Shown: positions 1 through 8,658, counted from the first letter of the stretch. The stretch is 64,000 bases of DNA from Mycolicibacterium brisbanense (GCF_001570425.1 NZ_BCSX01000054.1:124001-188000); one strand, 5' to 3'. Numbers and translations are program-made. Notes: a model not told the origin generated them from the letters alone.

Positions 1-1
1 G

Positions 2-727
2 CGGTGTATCGCCATGGTCATCATCTGGAACGACCTGGCCTGCGGTGACCGTGAGGCCGCCGCGGTGCTGGTCGCGCTGAACTCGGTGTTCCAGGTCGTC
101 ATGTTCGCGGTGCTGGGCTGGTTCTACCTGTCGGTGCTGCCGGGCTGGCTCGGCCTGGAACAAACCACCATCGACACCTCGCCATGGCAGATCGCGAAAT
201 CGGTGCTGATCTTCCTGGGCATCCCACTGGTGGCCGGGTATCTCTCGCGTCGCCTCGGGGAGAAAGCCAAGGGCCGTGACTGGTACGAGTCGAAGTTCCT
301 GCCACGGATCGGGCCGTGGGCGCTCTACGGCCTGTTGTTCACCATCGTGATCCTGTTCGCGCTGCAAGGGGAGCAGATCACCAACCGGCCGTGGGACGTC
401 GCCCGCATCGCGCTGCCCCTGCTGGCGTACTTCGCGATCATGTGGGGTGGGGGCTACCTGCTCGGCTCGGTGCTCGGATTGGGTTATGAGCGCACCACCA
501 CGCTGGCGTTCACCGCTGCCGGCAACAACTTTGAGCTCGCCATCGCTGTGGCCATCGCGACCTACGGCGCCACCTCCGGCCAAGCCCTGGCTGGCGTGGT
601 CGGCCCGCTCATCGAGGTGCCCGTCCTGGTTGCCCTGGTCTATGTCTCGCTGGCGTTGCGCGGTCGATTCGGCGGCGGCAGTGGCACTGCCGCGGGCCCG
701 GCACCGATCACCGCCCAGGAGCGCTGA
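2..727 (+). CDS. acr3: ACR3-type arsenite efflux pump, C-terminal part (5' end outside window)
   Basis: Membrane carrier of the ACR3 (BASS superfamily) type that exports arsenite. The open frame runs in from the left edge, reading RCIAMV then WNDLACGD, an ACR3 signature around a conserved Cys; the first ATG inside the window (14) is internal, so this is a partial gene. The visible 240 residues hold about six hydrophobic segments, including the GNNFELAIAVAIA stretch typical of ACR3, and a short Gly/Ala-rich polar tail. It ends 3 bases before arsC, so the two are co-transcribed. Family known to export As(III); substrate here inferred from family and neighbours. Confidence 0.93.
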   Translation, partial: RCIAMVIIWNDLACGDREAAAVLVALNSVFQVVMFAVLGWFYLSVLPGWLGLEQTTIDTSPWQIAKSVLIFLGIPLVAGYLSRRLGEKAKGRDWYESKFLPRIGPWALYGLLFTIVILFALQGEQITNRPWDVARIALPLLAYFAIMWGGGYLLGSVLGLGYERTTTLAFTAAGNNFELAIAVAIATYGATSGQALAGVVGPLIEVPVLVALVYVSLALRGRFGGGSGTAAGPAPITAQER

Positions 728-730
728 CCC

Positions 731-1159
731 ATGAGCGAAACGGTCAAGCCGGCAGTGCTGTTCGTGTGCGTCAAGAACGGCGGCAAGTCACAAATGGCGG
801 CCGGATTGATGCGCCAGGTCGCAGGCGAGGATGTCGACGTGTATTCGGCCGGCACCAAGCCCGGCGACACCATCAACGCGTTGTCAGCCGAAGCGCTCGG
901 CGAGGTCGGTGTCGACATCACTGGCGAGACACCCAAACTGATCGATCCCGACCTCGTCAAAACCGTCGATCTCGTGGTCACTTTGGGGCGCGAAGCCAAA
1001 GTCGATCCGGTGCCGGGAACGCGTTTCGAGAACTGGGACACCGACGAACCTTCCGAACGCGGCATCGAGGGCATCGAGCGGATGCGGTTGGTCCGCGACG
1101 ATATCGCCTCGCGGGTAACCGATCTCGTGTCTCGGTTGAAGAGCCCGAGCTTGCTCTAG
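731..1159 (+). CDS. arsC: Single-cysteine arsenate reductase (arsenate-mycothiol transferase type)
   Basis: A 142-residue low-molecular-weight phosphatase fold arsenate reductase. The P-loop is C13-VKNGG-K19-S20, and C13 is the only cysteine in the protein. This fits the corynebacterial ArsC1/ArsC2 type, in which arsenate is joined to mycothiol and reduced through mycoredoxin, not the three-Cys thioredoxin type. The P-loop has Lys where classical LMW-PTPs have Arg, as in the corynebacterial enzymes. An AGGAG lies 9 bases before the ATG, inside the end of acr3. It makes the arsenite that the pump next door exports. Coupling to mycothiol is inferred from family and from the actinobacterial host. 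Confidence 0.92.
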   Translation: MSETVKPAVLFVCVKNGGKSQMAAGLMRQVAGEDVDVYSAGTKPGDTINALSAEALGEVGVDITGETPKLIDPDLVKTVDLVVTLGREAKVDPVPGTRFENWDTDEPSERGIEGIERMRLVRDDIASRVTDLVSRLKSPSLL

Positions 1160-1270
1160 AAGCGCACGTGCAGCGCGGCCGCGGCCGCCCAGCTACACCG
1201 CACCCAACGGCGGGTGTCGTCTGCAGTACTCGTCCACCGAGCACATCCCGTCCCCCAGGAGCGATGAGCC

Positions 1271-2686
1271 ATGCCCCAACACATTGTTGCCGTCGGCGGC
1301 AGCGACGCCGGAATCTCAGCGGCACTGCGGATCCGCGAACTCGACCCCACCGCCGAGGTCACAGTGGTGGTCGCCGACGCCTATCCCAACTTCTCCATCT
1401 GCGGCATCCCCTATTACGTGTCCGGCGAGGTCGCCCATTGGACTCATCTCGCCCACCGCACCGCAGAAGACCTTGCAGCCACCGGAATGCGGGTCGTCAC
1501 CGACACCACCGCCACCAAGATCAACGTCACCGAGCACACCCTGGATGTCCTCGATCCCACCGGCAACCCCCAGCAACTCGGCTATGACGCCCTGATCGTG
1601 GGCACTGGAGCTGTATCGGTACATCCACCCATCGCCGGCCTCACCGGTCCACACGCCCTCGGGCCTGCCGACGGGGTCCACCTGCTGCATTCCATGGGCG
1701 ACACCTTCGCCGTGATGGACTCCCTGCAGCAGCGGGATCCGAAAACCGCGATCATCATCGGTGCCGGCTACATCGGCCTGGAAATGGCCGAAGCCCTGAC
1801 CTTGCGCGGCATCGCCGTCACCCAGGTCGAGGCCTTGCCCGAAGTGCTGCCTACCGTCGACCCTGAGCTTGGCGCCCTGGTCCATACCGAACTGCAGCGC
1901 CACGGTGTGGAGGTCCTCACCGCGACCACCGTCAACGCCATCTCCAACACCGACACTGGGGCATTGACGGTAAACGCTGCACGCGACGGGGAAACCATCA
2001 CCCGCACGGTCGATTTCGTGCTGGTCGTGGTCGGCGTGCGACCCGATACCGAGCTCGCGGCCGACGCCGGCGCCGAGCTCGGGGTCAAAGGCGCGATCGT
2101 CGTCGACGACGCGATGCGCACCAACCTGCCCGACATCTACGCCGCCGGTGACTGCGTACACACCCACCACCGGCTGCTCGGCTCAACGTGGCTACCGCTG
2201 GGCACCACCGCCCACAAGCAGGGCCGTGTCGCCGGGGAGAACGCCATCGGTGGTGACGCGCGGTTCGCCGGCAGCCTCGGCACCCAAGTCGTCAAGGTGT
2301 TTGACCTCGTCGCAGCCCGCACCGGGCTGCGCGAGCACGAAGCCATCGCGGCACAGCGCGGCTGGGCGCCGGTCACCACCGCATCGGCCCCCGATGATCA
2401 CAAGGCCTACTACCCGGGCGCCACCCCGATCCATACCCGTATCACTGGCGACCAATCCAGCGGGCTGCTGCTCGGCGCTCAGCTTGTCGGGCATCGTGGC
2501 GCCGAAATCGCCAAACGCGTCGACACCTACGCCACTGCCCTCTACCACCACATGACTATCCCGGAGTTCAGCAGCCTCGACCTGTCCTACACTCCGCCGC
2601 TGGGATCACCTTGGGACGCAACACAAATAGCCACCCAAACGTGGAGCCGTGACCATCAGCGTGGACTGCGGCCCTTGCCAGGATGA
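1271..2686 (+). CDS. FAD/NAD(P)-dependent CoA-disulfide-reductase-like flavoprotein
   Basis: A 471-residue two-dinucleotide-fold oxidoreductase. An N-terminal FAD motif (VGGSDAG, residues 8-14), a redox-type Cys at 44 in SICGIPYY (where CoA-disulfide reductases carry their active Cys), an NAD(P) motif GAGYIGLE near residue 160, and a second FAD motif (YAAGDC) near 290 are all visible, followed by a dimerisation-type C-terminal domain. AGGAG lies 9 bases upstream of the ATG. It follows arsC by 111 bases in the same direction. Single-Cys flavoproteins of this kind recur in actinobacterial ars clusters, but the substrate (CoA disulfide, mycothiol disulfide or an arsenic thiol adduct) cannot be read from sequence. 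Confidence 0.82.
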   Translation: MPQHIVAVGGSDAGISAALRIRELDPTAEVTVVVADAYPNFSICGIPYYVSGEVAHWTHLAHRTAEDLAATGMRVVTDTTATKINVTEHTLDVLDPTGNPQQLGYDALIVGTGAVSVHPPIAGLTGPHALGPADGVHLLHSMGDTFAVMDSLQQRDPKTAIIIGAGYIGLEMAEALTLRGIAVTQVEALPEVLPTVDPELGALVHTELQRHGVEVLTATTVNAISNTDTGALTVNAARDGETITRTVDFVLVVVGVRPDTELAADAGAELGVKGAIVVDDAMRTNLPDIYAAGDCVHTHHRLLGSTWLPLGTTAHKQGRVAGENAIGGDARFAGSLGTQVVKVFDLVAARTGLREHEAIAAQRGWAPVTTASAPDDHKAYYPGATPIHTRITGDQSSGLLLGAQLVGHRGAEIAKRVDTYATALYHHMTIPEFSSLDLSYTPPLGSPWDATQIATQTWSRDHQRGLRPLPG

Positions 2687-2766
2687 TGGGTCATCGCTGC
2701 GGCTCTCGGTTCAGGTCGAACCGACCTTTTCGGCATAAGTCGATATCCGGGGTTAGGGTGAAACCC

Positions 2767-3120
2767 ATGCCCAAGTCGTTGCCGGTAATCGATCTGACCG
2801 AACCGATCTGCTGCGCACCCGTCTCGGCGGCACCCCTCGACGACGACGCGGCGCTGCAGATCGCTTTGCGGCTCAAAGCATTAGCCGATCCGGTGCGGAT
2901 CAAACTGATGTCGATTCTGTTGACCGACGTGCAGGGCCAGGTGTGCACATGCGATCTGGCCACCGCGGTCGGGCTCGCCGAATCGACTACCAGCCACCAC
3001 CTCGGCCAGCTGCGTAAAGCGGGGATGGTCACCGCGCAGCGGCGAGGAATGAATGTGTTCTACGAAGCGAACACGAAATCGTTGGATGCGTTGAGGTCAA
3101 CGCTAACGACCTGCTGCTAG
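2767..3120 (+). CDS. arsR: ArsR-family arsenite-responsive repressor 1
   Basis: A 117-residue winged-helix repressor. A Cys pair C15-C16 (PICCAP) near the N terminus, C60/C62 in the dimer-proximal helix region (QVCTCDLA) and a terminal Cys pair (TTCC) are visible; C15-C16 matches the N-terminal As(III) site described for Corynebacterium glutamicum ArsR. The recognition helix reads STTSHHLGQLRKAG. Start at 2767 was chosen over upstream in-frame codons because the paralogue at 8699 aligns exactly from MPK, and an AGGG lies 8 bases upstream. It sits between the flavoprotein and the second arsC and probably regulates the plus-strand ars genes. Confidence 0.93.
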   Translation: MPKSLPVIDLTEPICCAPVSAAPLDDDAALQIALRLKALADPVRIKLMSILLTDVQGQVCTCDLATAVGLAESTTSHHLGQLRKAGMVTAQRRGMNVFYEANTKSLDALRSTLTTCC

Positions 3121-3169
3121 GGCCCTGGCAGCCACCACCTTTCGTCCCTTGACCTGAACAGGAATGCCC

Positions 3170-3586
3170 ATGCCAACCACCCCCAGCGTGCTGTTCGTCT
3201 GCGTCCACAACGCCGGCCGATCCCAGATGGCCGCCGGTTTCCTCGCAGCGATGGCCGGAGACCGCATCGAGGTCCGCTCCGCAGGCTCTGCCCCCGCCGA
3301 CCAGGTCAACCCCGCCGCGGTGGAGGCAATGGCCGAGGTCGGCATCGACATTTCCGCACAGAGCCCAAAGATCCTCACCGTGGACGCCGTGCAGGCCTCC
3401 GACGTCGTGATCTCCATGGGCTGCGGCGATGCCTGCCCGGTCTTTCCCGGCAAGAGCTACCGCGACTGGGTGTTGGAAGACCCCGCCGGTCAGGGGCTGG
3501 ACTCAGTTCGCCTGATCCGCGACGAGATCAAGTCCCATGTCGAGGCATTGATCGCCGAACTGACCTCGAAGCACAGCGCCCCCTGA
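3170..3586 (+). CDS. arsC: Three-cysteine (thioredoxin-coupled type) arsenate reductase
   Basis: A 138-residue LMW-PTP fold arsenate reductase. The P-loop is C11-VHNAG-R17-S18, and the redox pair is C85/C89 in MGCGDACP, the layout of the pI258-type enzyme where a Cys relay ends in a disulfide reduced by thioredoxin. The second ATG (3170) was preferred: AGGA at 3160-3163 sits 6 bases before it but abuts the ATG at 3164. It lies 49 bases after arsR and 5 bases before the monooxygenase gene. This cluster thus has a mycothiol-type and a thioredoxin-type enzyme within 3 kb. Confidence 0.93.
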   Translation: MPTTPSVLFVCVHNAGRSQMAAGFLAAMAGDRIEVRSAGSAPADQVNPAAVEAMAEVGIDISAQSPKILTVDAVQASDVVISMGCGDACPVFPGKSYRDWVLEDPAGQGLDSVRLIRDEIKSHVEALIAELTSKHSAP

Positions 3587-3591
3587 TCCCA

Positions 3592-4641
3592 ATGGCAACG
3601 GGTGTGGATGTCGTTGTGGTCGGCGGCGGGCAGGCAGGGCTGGCCGCTGGGTACTACCTGCGCCGCGCCGGCCACCACTTCGTGATCCTCGACGACCAAC
3701 CCGCACCCGGAGGCGCATGGCCCCACACCTGGCCATCACTGCGGCTGTTTTCCCCGGCCCAATACGCCTCGTTGCCCGGGTGGCCGATGCCGCCGTGGAA
3801 GAACGGGTTTCCGCCGGCAAGCCATGTCGTGGACTACCTCACCGCCTACGAGGCCCGCTATGACCTGCCCATCGAGCGACCGGTGCGGGTGAGCGCGATA
3901 CGCCGCGACGGCGCCGAACTGCGGGTCGAAGCGGAGACGCGCACCTGGCGGGCACGCCGAGTCATCAGCGCCACCGGAACCTGGCAACAGCCGTTCTGGC
4001 CCGTGTACCCCGGCATGCGGACCTTCAAGGGACGACAACTACACACCGTCGACTACCGCACGCCGGCGGAGTTCGCGGGCGCCGATGTCGTCGTGGTCGG
4101 GGGTGGCAATTCCGCGGCCCAGCTGGTCGCTGAGATCTCCCCGGTGGCCTCCAGCACGATGTGGGCCACGCTGCGACCACCGAGATTCCTGCCCGACGGT
4201 GTGGACGGCCGAGCCCTGTTCGAGGCCGCGTCCCGTCGGGCAATCGCGCTGGCCGCGGGCAAGCCCGATCCCGGTGGGGTCGCCGCACTCGGTGACATCG
4301 TGATGGTCCCCGAAGTCCTGGCCGCACGCGATCGCGGCGATCTCACACCGGTGTCCATGTTCGACCGCCTGACACCTGACGGTGTGGCCTGGGGTGAGCG
4401 AGTCCACCACGCTGATGTGGTGTTGTGGGCGACAGGATTTCGCCCGGCCCTGTCCCACCTTCGGCCGCTACGGCTGCGCGGCCAGGACGGTACCGTGCCG
4501 ACCGCGGGCACTCGCGCCCTGGCAGAACCGCGCTTGCACTTGCTCGGCTATGGCGATTGGACCGGACCGGGATCGGCAACAATCCTCGGTGTCGGCCGCA
4601 CCGCCAAGTCTGCGGTTGCCGAACTCGACCTCGACGACTGA
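3592..4641 (+). CDS. arsO: ArsO-like FAD/NADPH-dependent monooxygenase
   Basis: A 349-residue flavin-containing monooxygenase-type protein. It has an FAD motif GGGQAG (residues 11-16), the cluster GGAWPHTWPSLRLFSPA after it, and an NADPH motif GGGNSAA near residue 168; the terminal segment GYGDWTGPGSATI closes the FAD fold. Proteins of this type in ars operons are named ArsO; their exact reaction on arsenicals is not well established. It is the last gene of the plus-strand series, 5 bases after arsC. The 10799-11974 and 13215-14549 genes are more distant relatives on the other strand. Confidence 0.82.
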   Translation: MATGVDVVVVGGGQAGLAAGYYLRRAGHHFVILDDQPAPGGAWPHTWPSLRLFSPAQYASLPGWPMPPWKNGFPPASHVVDYLTAYEARYDLPIERPVRVSAIRRDGAELRVEAETRTWRARRVISATGTWQQPFWPVYPGMRTFKGRQLHTVDYRTPAEFAGADVVVVGGGNSAAQLVAEISPVASSTMWATLRPPRFLPDGVDGRALFEAASRRAIALAAGKPDPGGVAALGDIVMVPEVLAARDRGDLTPVSMFDRLTPDGVAWGERVHHADVVLWATGFRPALSHLRPLRLRGQDGTVPTAGTRALAEPRLHLLGYGDWTGPGSATILGVGRTAKSAVAELDLDD

Positions 4642-4710
4642 CATTCAAGCCCAGCCCGGCGATTGAGCTGCACTGACCGCTCGGAGATCAGAAGGCTTGG
4701 CCGCCGGCTG

Positions 4711-5406
4711 TCAGCTTGCCTGCACGTAGGGCGCAAGGTGATCGATCCGGCCGGTGAGGATGTCCACGGTGTTCTCGAAGGCATCCGGGTTGGTGCTGTG
4801 CACCGGGTCAGGAATCGACCAGTGGATCCGTTCGGGGTCCGGTGTGAGTTCCTCATGGGCGCTGTCGCACACCGCGATCACCAGATCGCCAGAAGCCAAC
4901 ACCTCGTTGAGATGACGCGGTGGCCGCGTCGACATCGGCACCCGCCGTTGCCGCGCGGCGGCGACCGCCGCCGGATGAATACGGTCCACCGGATGCGTGC
5001 CCGCCGAGGTGGCCAACACCGGACTGCGCCGATTCCAGATAGCGGCCGCCAGCTGGCTTCGAGCCGAATTCTGCGTACACACAAACACCACCCGGCGCGC
5101 ATGACGGACCGCCGCGGGCACCAACTGCTCGAGCGCCTCACGCTGCAGATGCAAATAGGTGCGGCGTCGGTCGGCTTCGGATCGAGTCCGCCCGATCAGA
5201 CCGGCCTCGGTCAAAACGCGCAGGTGATGGGCCATCAGGTTCGACGGCACCGACAGCTGAGCCTGCAACTCCGAGGGAGATGCGTCGGCGATCAACAACT
5301 GATCAACAATTGCCACCCGATATGGATCGGCCAGGGCGGCGTGAATCTCGGCGCGCCGCGACGCGTCGACGAGATCAGGCTGACCATCCATTGGCTCAAT
5401 GGTCAT
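4711..5406 (-). CDS. ArsR-ArsC fusion: winged-helix repressor joined to LMW-phosphatase-type arsenate reductase
   Basis: A 231-residue two-domain protein. Residues about 15-95 are an ArsR-type winged helix (ALADPYRVAIVDQL, then a recognition helix with SNLMAHHLRVL), and residues 105-230 are an LMW-PTP domain with P-loop C110-TQNSA-R116-S117. C180 is the only other Cys, so the usual redox pair is absent. The start at 5406 (MTIEPM) was chosen because upstream in-frame sequence to 5667 has no domain character; 5391 is an alternative. A palindrome CTCAAT-N4-ATTGAG covers this start codon, suggesting autorepression. It is divergent from the orphan pstS. Whether the phosphatase domain reduces arsenate or senses an oxyanion is open. 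Confidence 0.87.
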   Translation of the reverse strand: MTIEPMDGQPDLVDASRRAEIHAALADPYRVAIVDQLLIADASPSELQAQLSVPSNLMAHHLRVLTEAGLIGRTRSEADRRRTYLHLQREALEQLVPAAVRHARRVVFVCTQNSARSQLAAAIWNRRSPVLATSAGTHPVDRIHPAAVAAARQRRVPMSTRPPRHLNEVLASGDLVIAVCDSAHEELTPDPERIHWSIPDPVHSTNPDAFENTVDILTGRIDHLAPYVQAS

Positions 5407-5410
5407 TGAG
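5395..5410. promoter_or_regulatory. Candidate ArsR-ArsC operator, site A
   Basis: Perfect inverted repeat CTCAAT-GGTC-ATTGAG that includes the start codon (5404-5406) of the ArsR-ArsC fusion. The same arms and 4-base spacing recur at 5663-5678 and, with one mismatch, at 18262-18277, each time beside an arsenate-reductase or pst gene. Function as an operator is inferred. Confidence 0.6.
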
Positions 5411-5881
5411 TGATGGCAGGCCGTCAAGCCGGAGCTCGACCTACCGGCGGCCCCATTACTGCTCGACCGACTCGTGTTGTCCTCTGGGCTTCCTCGGGAC
5501 TGCGACCCGCGGTGCGCGCCGCAGTCGGACGGACACGAGCGTGCACGCATCGCACCGCTCGCCCTCGGGGCGTCGATGCATGAACTCCCACCACCCGGGA
5601 GATGAATGCTCGGTGACATCACCCGGCGAATCCCGTTACGGCACTTGCCCATCACGAGATCACTCAATCATCATTGAGGCAATCATGGCTGAGCGATATG
5701 CGGACGGGCCGCAGGCGAATGGTGCGGCCCGAATCGACGCCGCGGCACGGCACCGTGGCCACGCCGTTGTCGGCGCACACCGTGTCCCACCTGCTTGGTC
5801 AACCCGCAGCGATGTGCGGCTGACTGCCCAGGCCAACACGTATCCACCCCTATCCAGACGAACGCAAAGGACACAGTCGAC
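5411..5881. other. Intergenic region between the ArsR-ArsC fusion and the orphan pstS
   Basis: No gene can be supported in these 471 bases. They hold operator site B (5663-5678). Between about 5699 and 5822 a short plus-strand frame contains TPLSAHTVSHLLGQ, which faintly resembles a segment of ISAzo13-type transposases and may be a transposon relic; this is weak. The pstS ribosome site (AAAGGA near 5866) lies at the right end. Confidence 0.5.
5663..5678. promoter_or_regulatory. Candidate ArsR-ArsC operator, site B
   Basis: Perfect inverted repeat CTCAAT-CATC-ATTGAG, 203 bases upstream of the orphan pstS and 253 bases from site A. Same arms and spacing as site A; only the 4-base spacer differs. 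Confidence 0.58.
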
Positions 5882-6970
5882 ATGACACTTCGCCGATCCC
5901 GCACGGCGGCAGCTCTGGCCGTTGGCGGGGCACTGCTTCTGGCTGGGTGCGCCACCACCGGACCCGTGCAGCCCTACGCCAAGAACGCCACGGTGGACTG
6001 CGGGGGCACGCCGACCCTCACCGCGAGCGGATCCACCGCGCAGGCCAACGCGATGACCCGATTCATCAAGACCTACGAGGATGCCTGTCCGGGCAAAACG
6101 GTCACTTACACCGCCAACGGCTCAGGAGCCGGCGTCGAAGAATTCCTCAACGGCAAAACTGACTTCGGCGGATCAGACACTGCGCTACAAGGTCAGGAAT
6201 ACGCGGCTGCCAAGCAACGCTGCGGCGGCTCGGACGCCTGGAACCTGCCTGCCGCTTTCGGCCCCCTGGCCATCACGTTCAACCTCAGCGAGGTCGACGT
6301 GCTGACCCTCGACGCACCCACCATCGCCAAGATCTTCACCGGCGCCATCACCCGATGGGACGACCCGGCGCTCGTGGCACTCAACGGAAAAATGCCCGCC
6401 CTCGACATCCATGTCGTCTATCGCAGCGACTCATCTGGCACCACCGACAACTTCCAGCAGTATCTGCAGGCTGCCTCCGAAGGTGCGTGGACCCACGGCG
6501 CCGGAAAGACATTCCAGGGCGGCACGGGGCAGGGCGCACCTGGCAATCAGGGCACCTCGGAGGTCGTGAAAAACACCGAGGGTGCCATCAGCTACAACGA
6601 ATGGTCCTATGCCATCGAAAAGGAACTGGCCGCCGCCGACATCCGGACCTCTGCCGGCATCGTGCACATCGGCTCGGACTGGGTCGGCAAAACCATCTCC
6701 TCGGTCGGAATTACCGGCCAGGGCAACGACATCGTCTTGGACCTGAAACCGATCTATCTCCCCACCGAAAAAGGCGCCTACCCAATCGTGCTGGCCAGCT
6801 ATGAAATCGTCTGCTCGAAATACCCCGACCCCGAGGTAGGCAAGGCAGTCAAGGCATTCCTGCACTCCACCATCACCGCCGGCCAGACCGGGCTCAACAA
6901 GAGCGGCTACATCCCGCTGCCGCCCGACTTTCAATCCAAGGTCTCGACAGCAGTCGACAGCATCACCTAG
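5882..6970 (+). CDS. pstS: PstS-type phosphate/arsenate-binding lipoprotein (orphan)
   Basis: A 362-residue periplasmic-type phosphate-binding protein. Lipobox LLAGC near residue 23 predicts a membrane-anchored lipoprotein. Oxyanion-pocket segments GSTAQ, GSGAGVEEF, GSD and RSDSSGTTDNF are all present. No pstC, pstA or pstB follows; the nearest permease genes are at 19719-21589, next to a second full-length pstS (18495). Its place divergent from the ArsR-ArsC fusion, with operator site B upstream, suggests arsenic-linked expression, perhaps to help a Pst transporter prefer phosphate over arsenate. Oxyanion preference cannot be judged from sequence. Confidence 0.92.
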   Translation: MTLRRSRTAAALAVGGALLLAGCATTGPVQPYAKNATVDCGGTPTLTASGSTAQANAMTRFIKTYEDACPGKTVTYTANGSGAGVEEFLNGKTDFGGSDTALQGQEYAAAKQRCGGSDAWNLPAAFGPLAITFNLSEVDVLTLDAPTIAKIFTGAITRWDDPALVALNGKMPALDIHVVYRSDSSGTTDNFQQYLQAASEGAWTHGAGKTFQGGTGQGAPGNQGTSEVVKNTEGAISYNEWSYAIEKELAAADIRTSAGIVHIGSDWVGKTISSVGITGQGNDIVLDLKPIYLPTEKGAYPIVLASYEIVCSKYPDPEVGKAVKAFLHSTITAGQTGLNKSGYIPLPPDFQSKVSTAVDSIT

Positions 6971-7217
6971 CCGCGGCCCCGCAGTGAGGCCGACCATCTT
7001 CGGCAACAACCGGTCTCGCGCCGTTGCGCTCACGCGCCTGCGCTCCGGGCGAGGGCGCCAGCGTCTGACGCACGGATCTGAGTAAGCGGGGCGGAGTCTC
7101 AGGAGGGCACTGGAGGGCGTCTGGTTGGCGGTCACCCGCCTCCTGCGCGGCCGGGCCTAGGTCCTCCTCGCACCGGCGCTTCGGAAAAGCCACTCCTGAG
7201 ACCCCGCCAGTCCAATG

Positions 7218-7229
7218 TACTACTAGTAG
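7218..7229. promoter_or_regulatory. CTACTAGTAG operator-like palindrome, site 1
   Basis: TACTACTAGTAG with a 10-base perfect palindrome at 7220-7229, 38 bases before the XRE gene. The surrounding 19 bases (7214-7232) are identical to 43122-43140, and the core recurs at 24311-24320. Candidate XRE-binding site. Confidence 0.55.
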
Positions 7230-7267
7230 GGCAGACTCTTGTGTTGCTGAACTGACTACTGGGTGGC

Positions 7268-7534
7268 GTGCCGACCCGACCCAGTCAGACAGACCCCGAA
7301 CGAGCCGCCCAGTGGGCCCAGCGCCGCCGCGCTGTGGGACGTCGTATCCGCAGCTTGCGGCTCGAACGAGGATTAACCCAGGAAGCGCTCGCCCTGGAGT
7401 CGGGCGTCACGCGCAATGTGCTCATCCACGTCGAGCACGGCAAGCGCGGGCTGTTGTTTGAGCGGCTCTATGACATCGCCGAGGTGCTCGGAGTGCCGGC
7501 CAGTGACCTGCTCGACGACTCGATGGACACCTGA
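7268..7534 (+). CDS. Small XRE-family helix-turn-helix regulator
   Basis: An 88-residue protein that is almost only an XRE/Cro-type HTH domain: residues about 22-84 contain RIRSLRLERGLTQEALALES, GVTRNVLIHVEHGKRG and a LYDIAEVLGVPASDLL closing helix. It starts at a GTG with only a weak ribosome site. A CTACTAGTAG palindrome lies upstream; the same core precedes an RHH gene (24378) and the unknown gene ending the island (42453-43115), which suggests this regulator controls itself and those genes. Such small XRE proteins are common in plasmid and island control circuits. Confidence 0.83.
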   Translation: MPTRPSQTDPERAAQWAQRRRAVGRRIRSLRLERGLTQEALALESGVTRNVLIHVEHGKRGLLFERLYDIAEVLGVPASDLLDDSMDT

Positions 7535-7585
7535 CACAGTCCGTGGGTGTCCGTCCGGGGGTGAGGGTGGTCGCCCGGTGGCGAT

Positions 7586-8500
7586 TCACTGACCGGGTAA
7601 GAACGCGACATACGCGCGGCGGGTGAGGGTCAATTCGGTGAGCTCTGCGGGATTCTGATCGGCCAGCGCAAACGCCCACGGCGTCAAGCCATGATCACGT
7701 GCCGCACCCGACACCGAGGCGAACTCATCGCGAAAATGGTTGCGCTGCCCCGAGGTCCAGTCTCGATGGTCGACTACCAGCGTCCACGGCCGCGTGAATC
7801 GGCGCGAGTCGGGGTCGTAACCTTCTCCGGCATATAGTTCAACCCGGTAGATGCCGTCGACGTCGGAGATCTGCCCCGTCCAGCGCAGCTGGGCATGAAG
7901 CACCCGCCGATGCGGCAGCCGGACGATGTCGCGGCGCGGGAGTCCTTTGAACGCGAATTGGTACCGGTCGGCGTTGACGCCCGGAAGCTCGATCGGCGAC
8001 CCTCGGCGCTCCTCGGCGCTCATCTCCAGAAACGCCGCTGCGAATGGCCTGATCGATCGGGCGATCGCGCTGCCCGACGTTCTCCGGCGTACGTCACCTG
8101 TCGCCGATACCGGCACTAGCGAGGTGCGGCGGCGATCTGCACTCGGCGACAAGCTGGCGGCGGGTTCCCCGCTGATCTTGCGGTCCTCGGATTCGACCAG
8201 CCGGGTCGGACGCAGCACCGGCAGTCGGCCAGGGGAACCGCCGGCGATCACGCCACCGGCAGCGGCGGTCTCATCAACCAGGGTGCAATTCACATGCTGG
8301 CGAAGCGGTTTGGTGGCAAAGTGCGCCTGCACTCGTCGGTCGGGGCGGTGGGCTTTCGGGTACATCTCGACGCTGCAGCCGCAGCACCGAAACGTCGCGG
8401 CCTCGACCTCGGCATCGGTCCAGGCCCGCAACTCCTGCGCCGACACCACGACTGCCGGATCGGTCCCATCGATCACCGCACTGTCCACGACCGCCCCCAT
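7586..8500 (-). CDS. Hypothetical protein with a Cys/His cluster
   Basis: A 304-residue protein not recognised at family level. Residues about 38-70 carry C-C-x-C, then H and a later HVNC, a possible zinc site loosely reminiscent of the N-terminal region of CoiA-like proteins. The C-terminal third (VDGIYRVELYAGEGYDP, TRPWTLVVDHRDWTSGQRNHFRDEF) looks like a compact globular domain. The frame stays open to 9166 but that part is antisense to arsR, so the first ATG after it (8500) was chosen; the true start is uncertain. It is convergent with the XRE gene. Function unknown. Confidence 0.55.
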   Translation of the reverse strand: MGAVVDSAVIDGTDPAVVVSAQELRAWTDAEVEAATFRCCGCSVEMYPKAHRPDRRVQAHFATKPLRQHVNCTLVDETAAAGGVIAGGSPGRLPVLRPTRLVESEDRKISGEPAASLSPSADRRRTSLVPVSATGDVRRRTSGSAIARSIRPFAAAFLEMSAEERRGSPIELPGVNADRYQFAFKGLPRRDIVRLPHRRVLHAQLRWTGQISDVDGIYRVELYAGEGYDPDSRRFTRPWTLVVDHRDWTSGQRNHFRDEFASVSGAARDHGLTPWAFALADQNPAELTELTLTRRAYVAFLPGQ

Positions 8501-8658
8501 GTCGACCGCCCCTGCAGATGGCCGACCCCCGGCGCATCCGAGCAACCCGCCCAGCACACCGGCGCGGCCGCTGCCCCCAGTGTCGCAGCCACCGCCGACA
8601 CGCACGTCAACGCGAGCACCGCCGCCACCGTGCTCGACGTCGGGAATCCGGCACTGAG

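Noticed and set aside
5407..5667. Upstream extension of the ArsR-ArsC fusion
   Set aside because: No domain character, Ser/Arg-rich, would be translated through operator site A and overlap site B; the HTH domain begins just after the chosen start.
5699..5822. Transposase relic (ISAzo13-like)
   Set aside because: Only one short stretch (TPLSAHTVSHLL) fits; too little for an independent feature.
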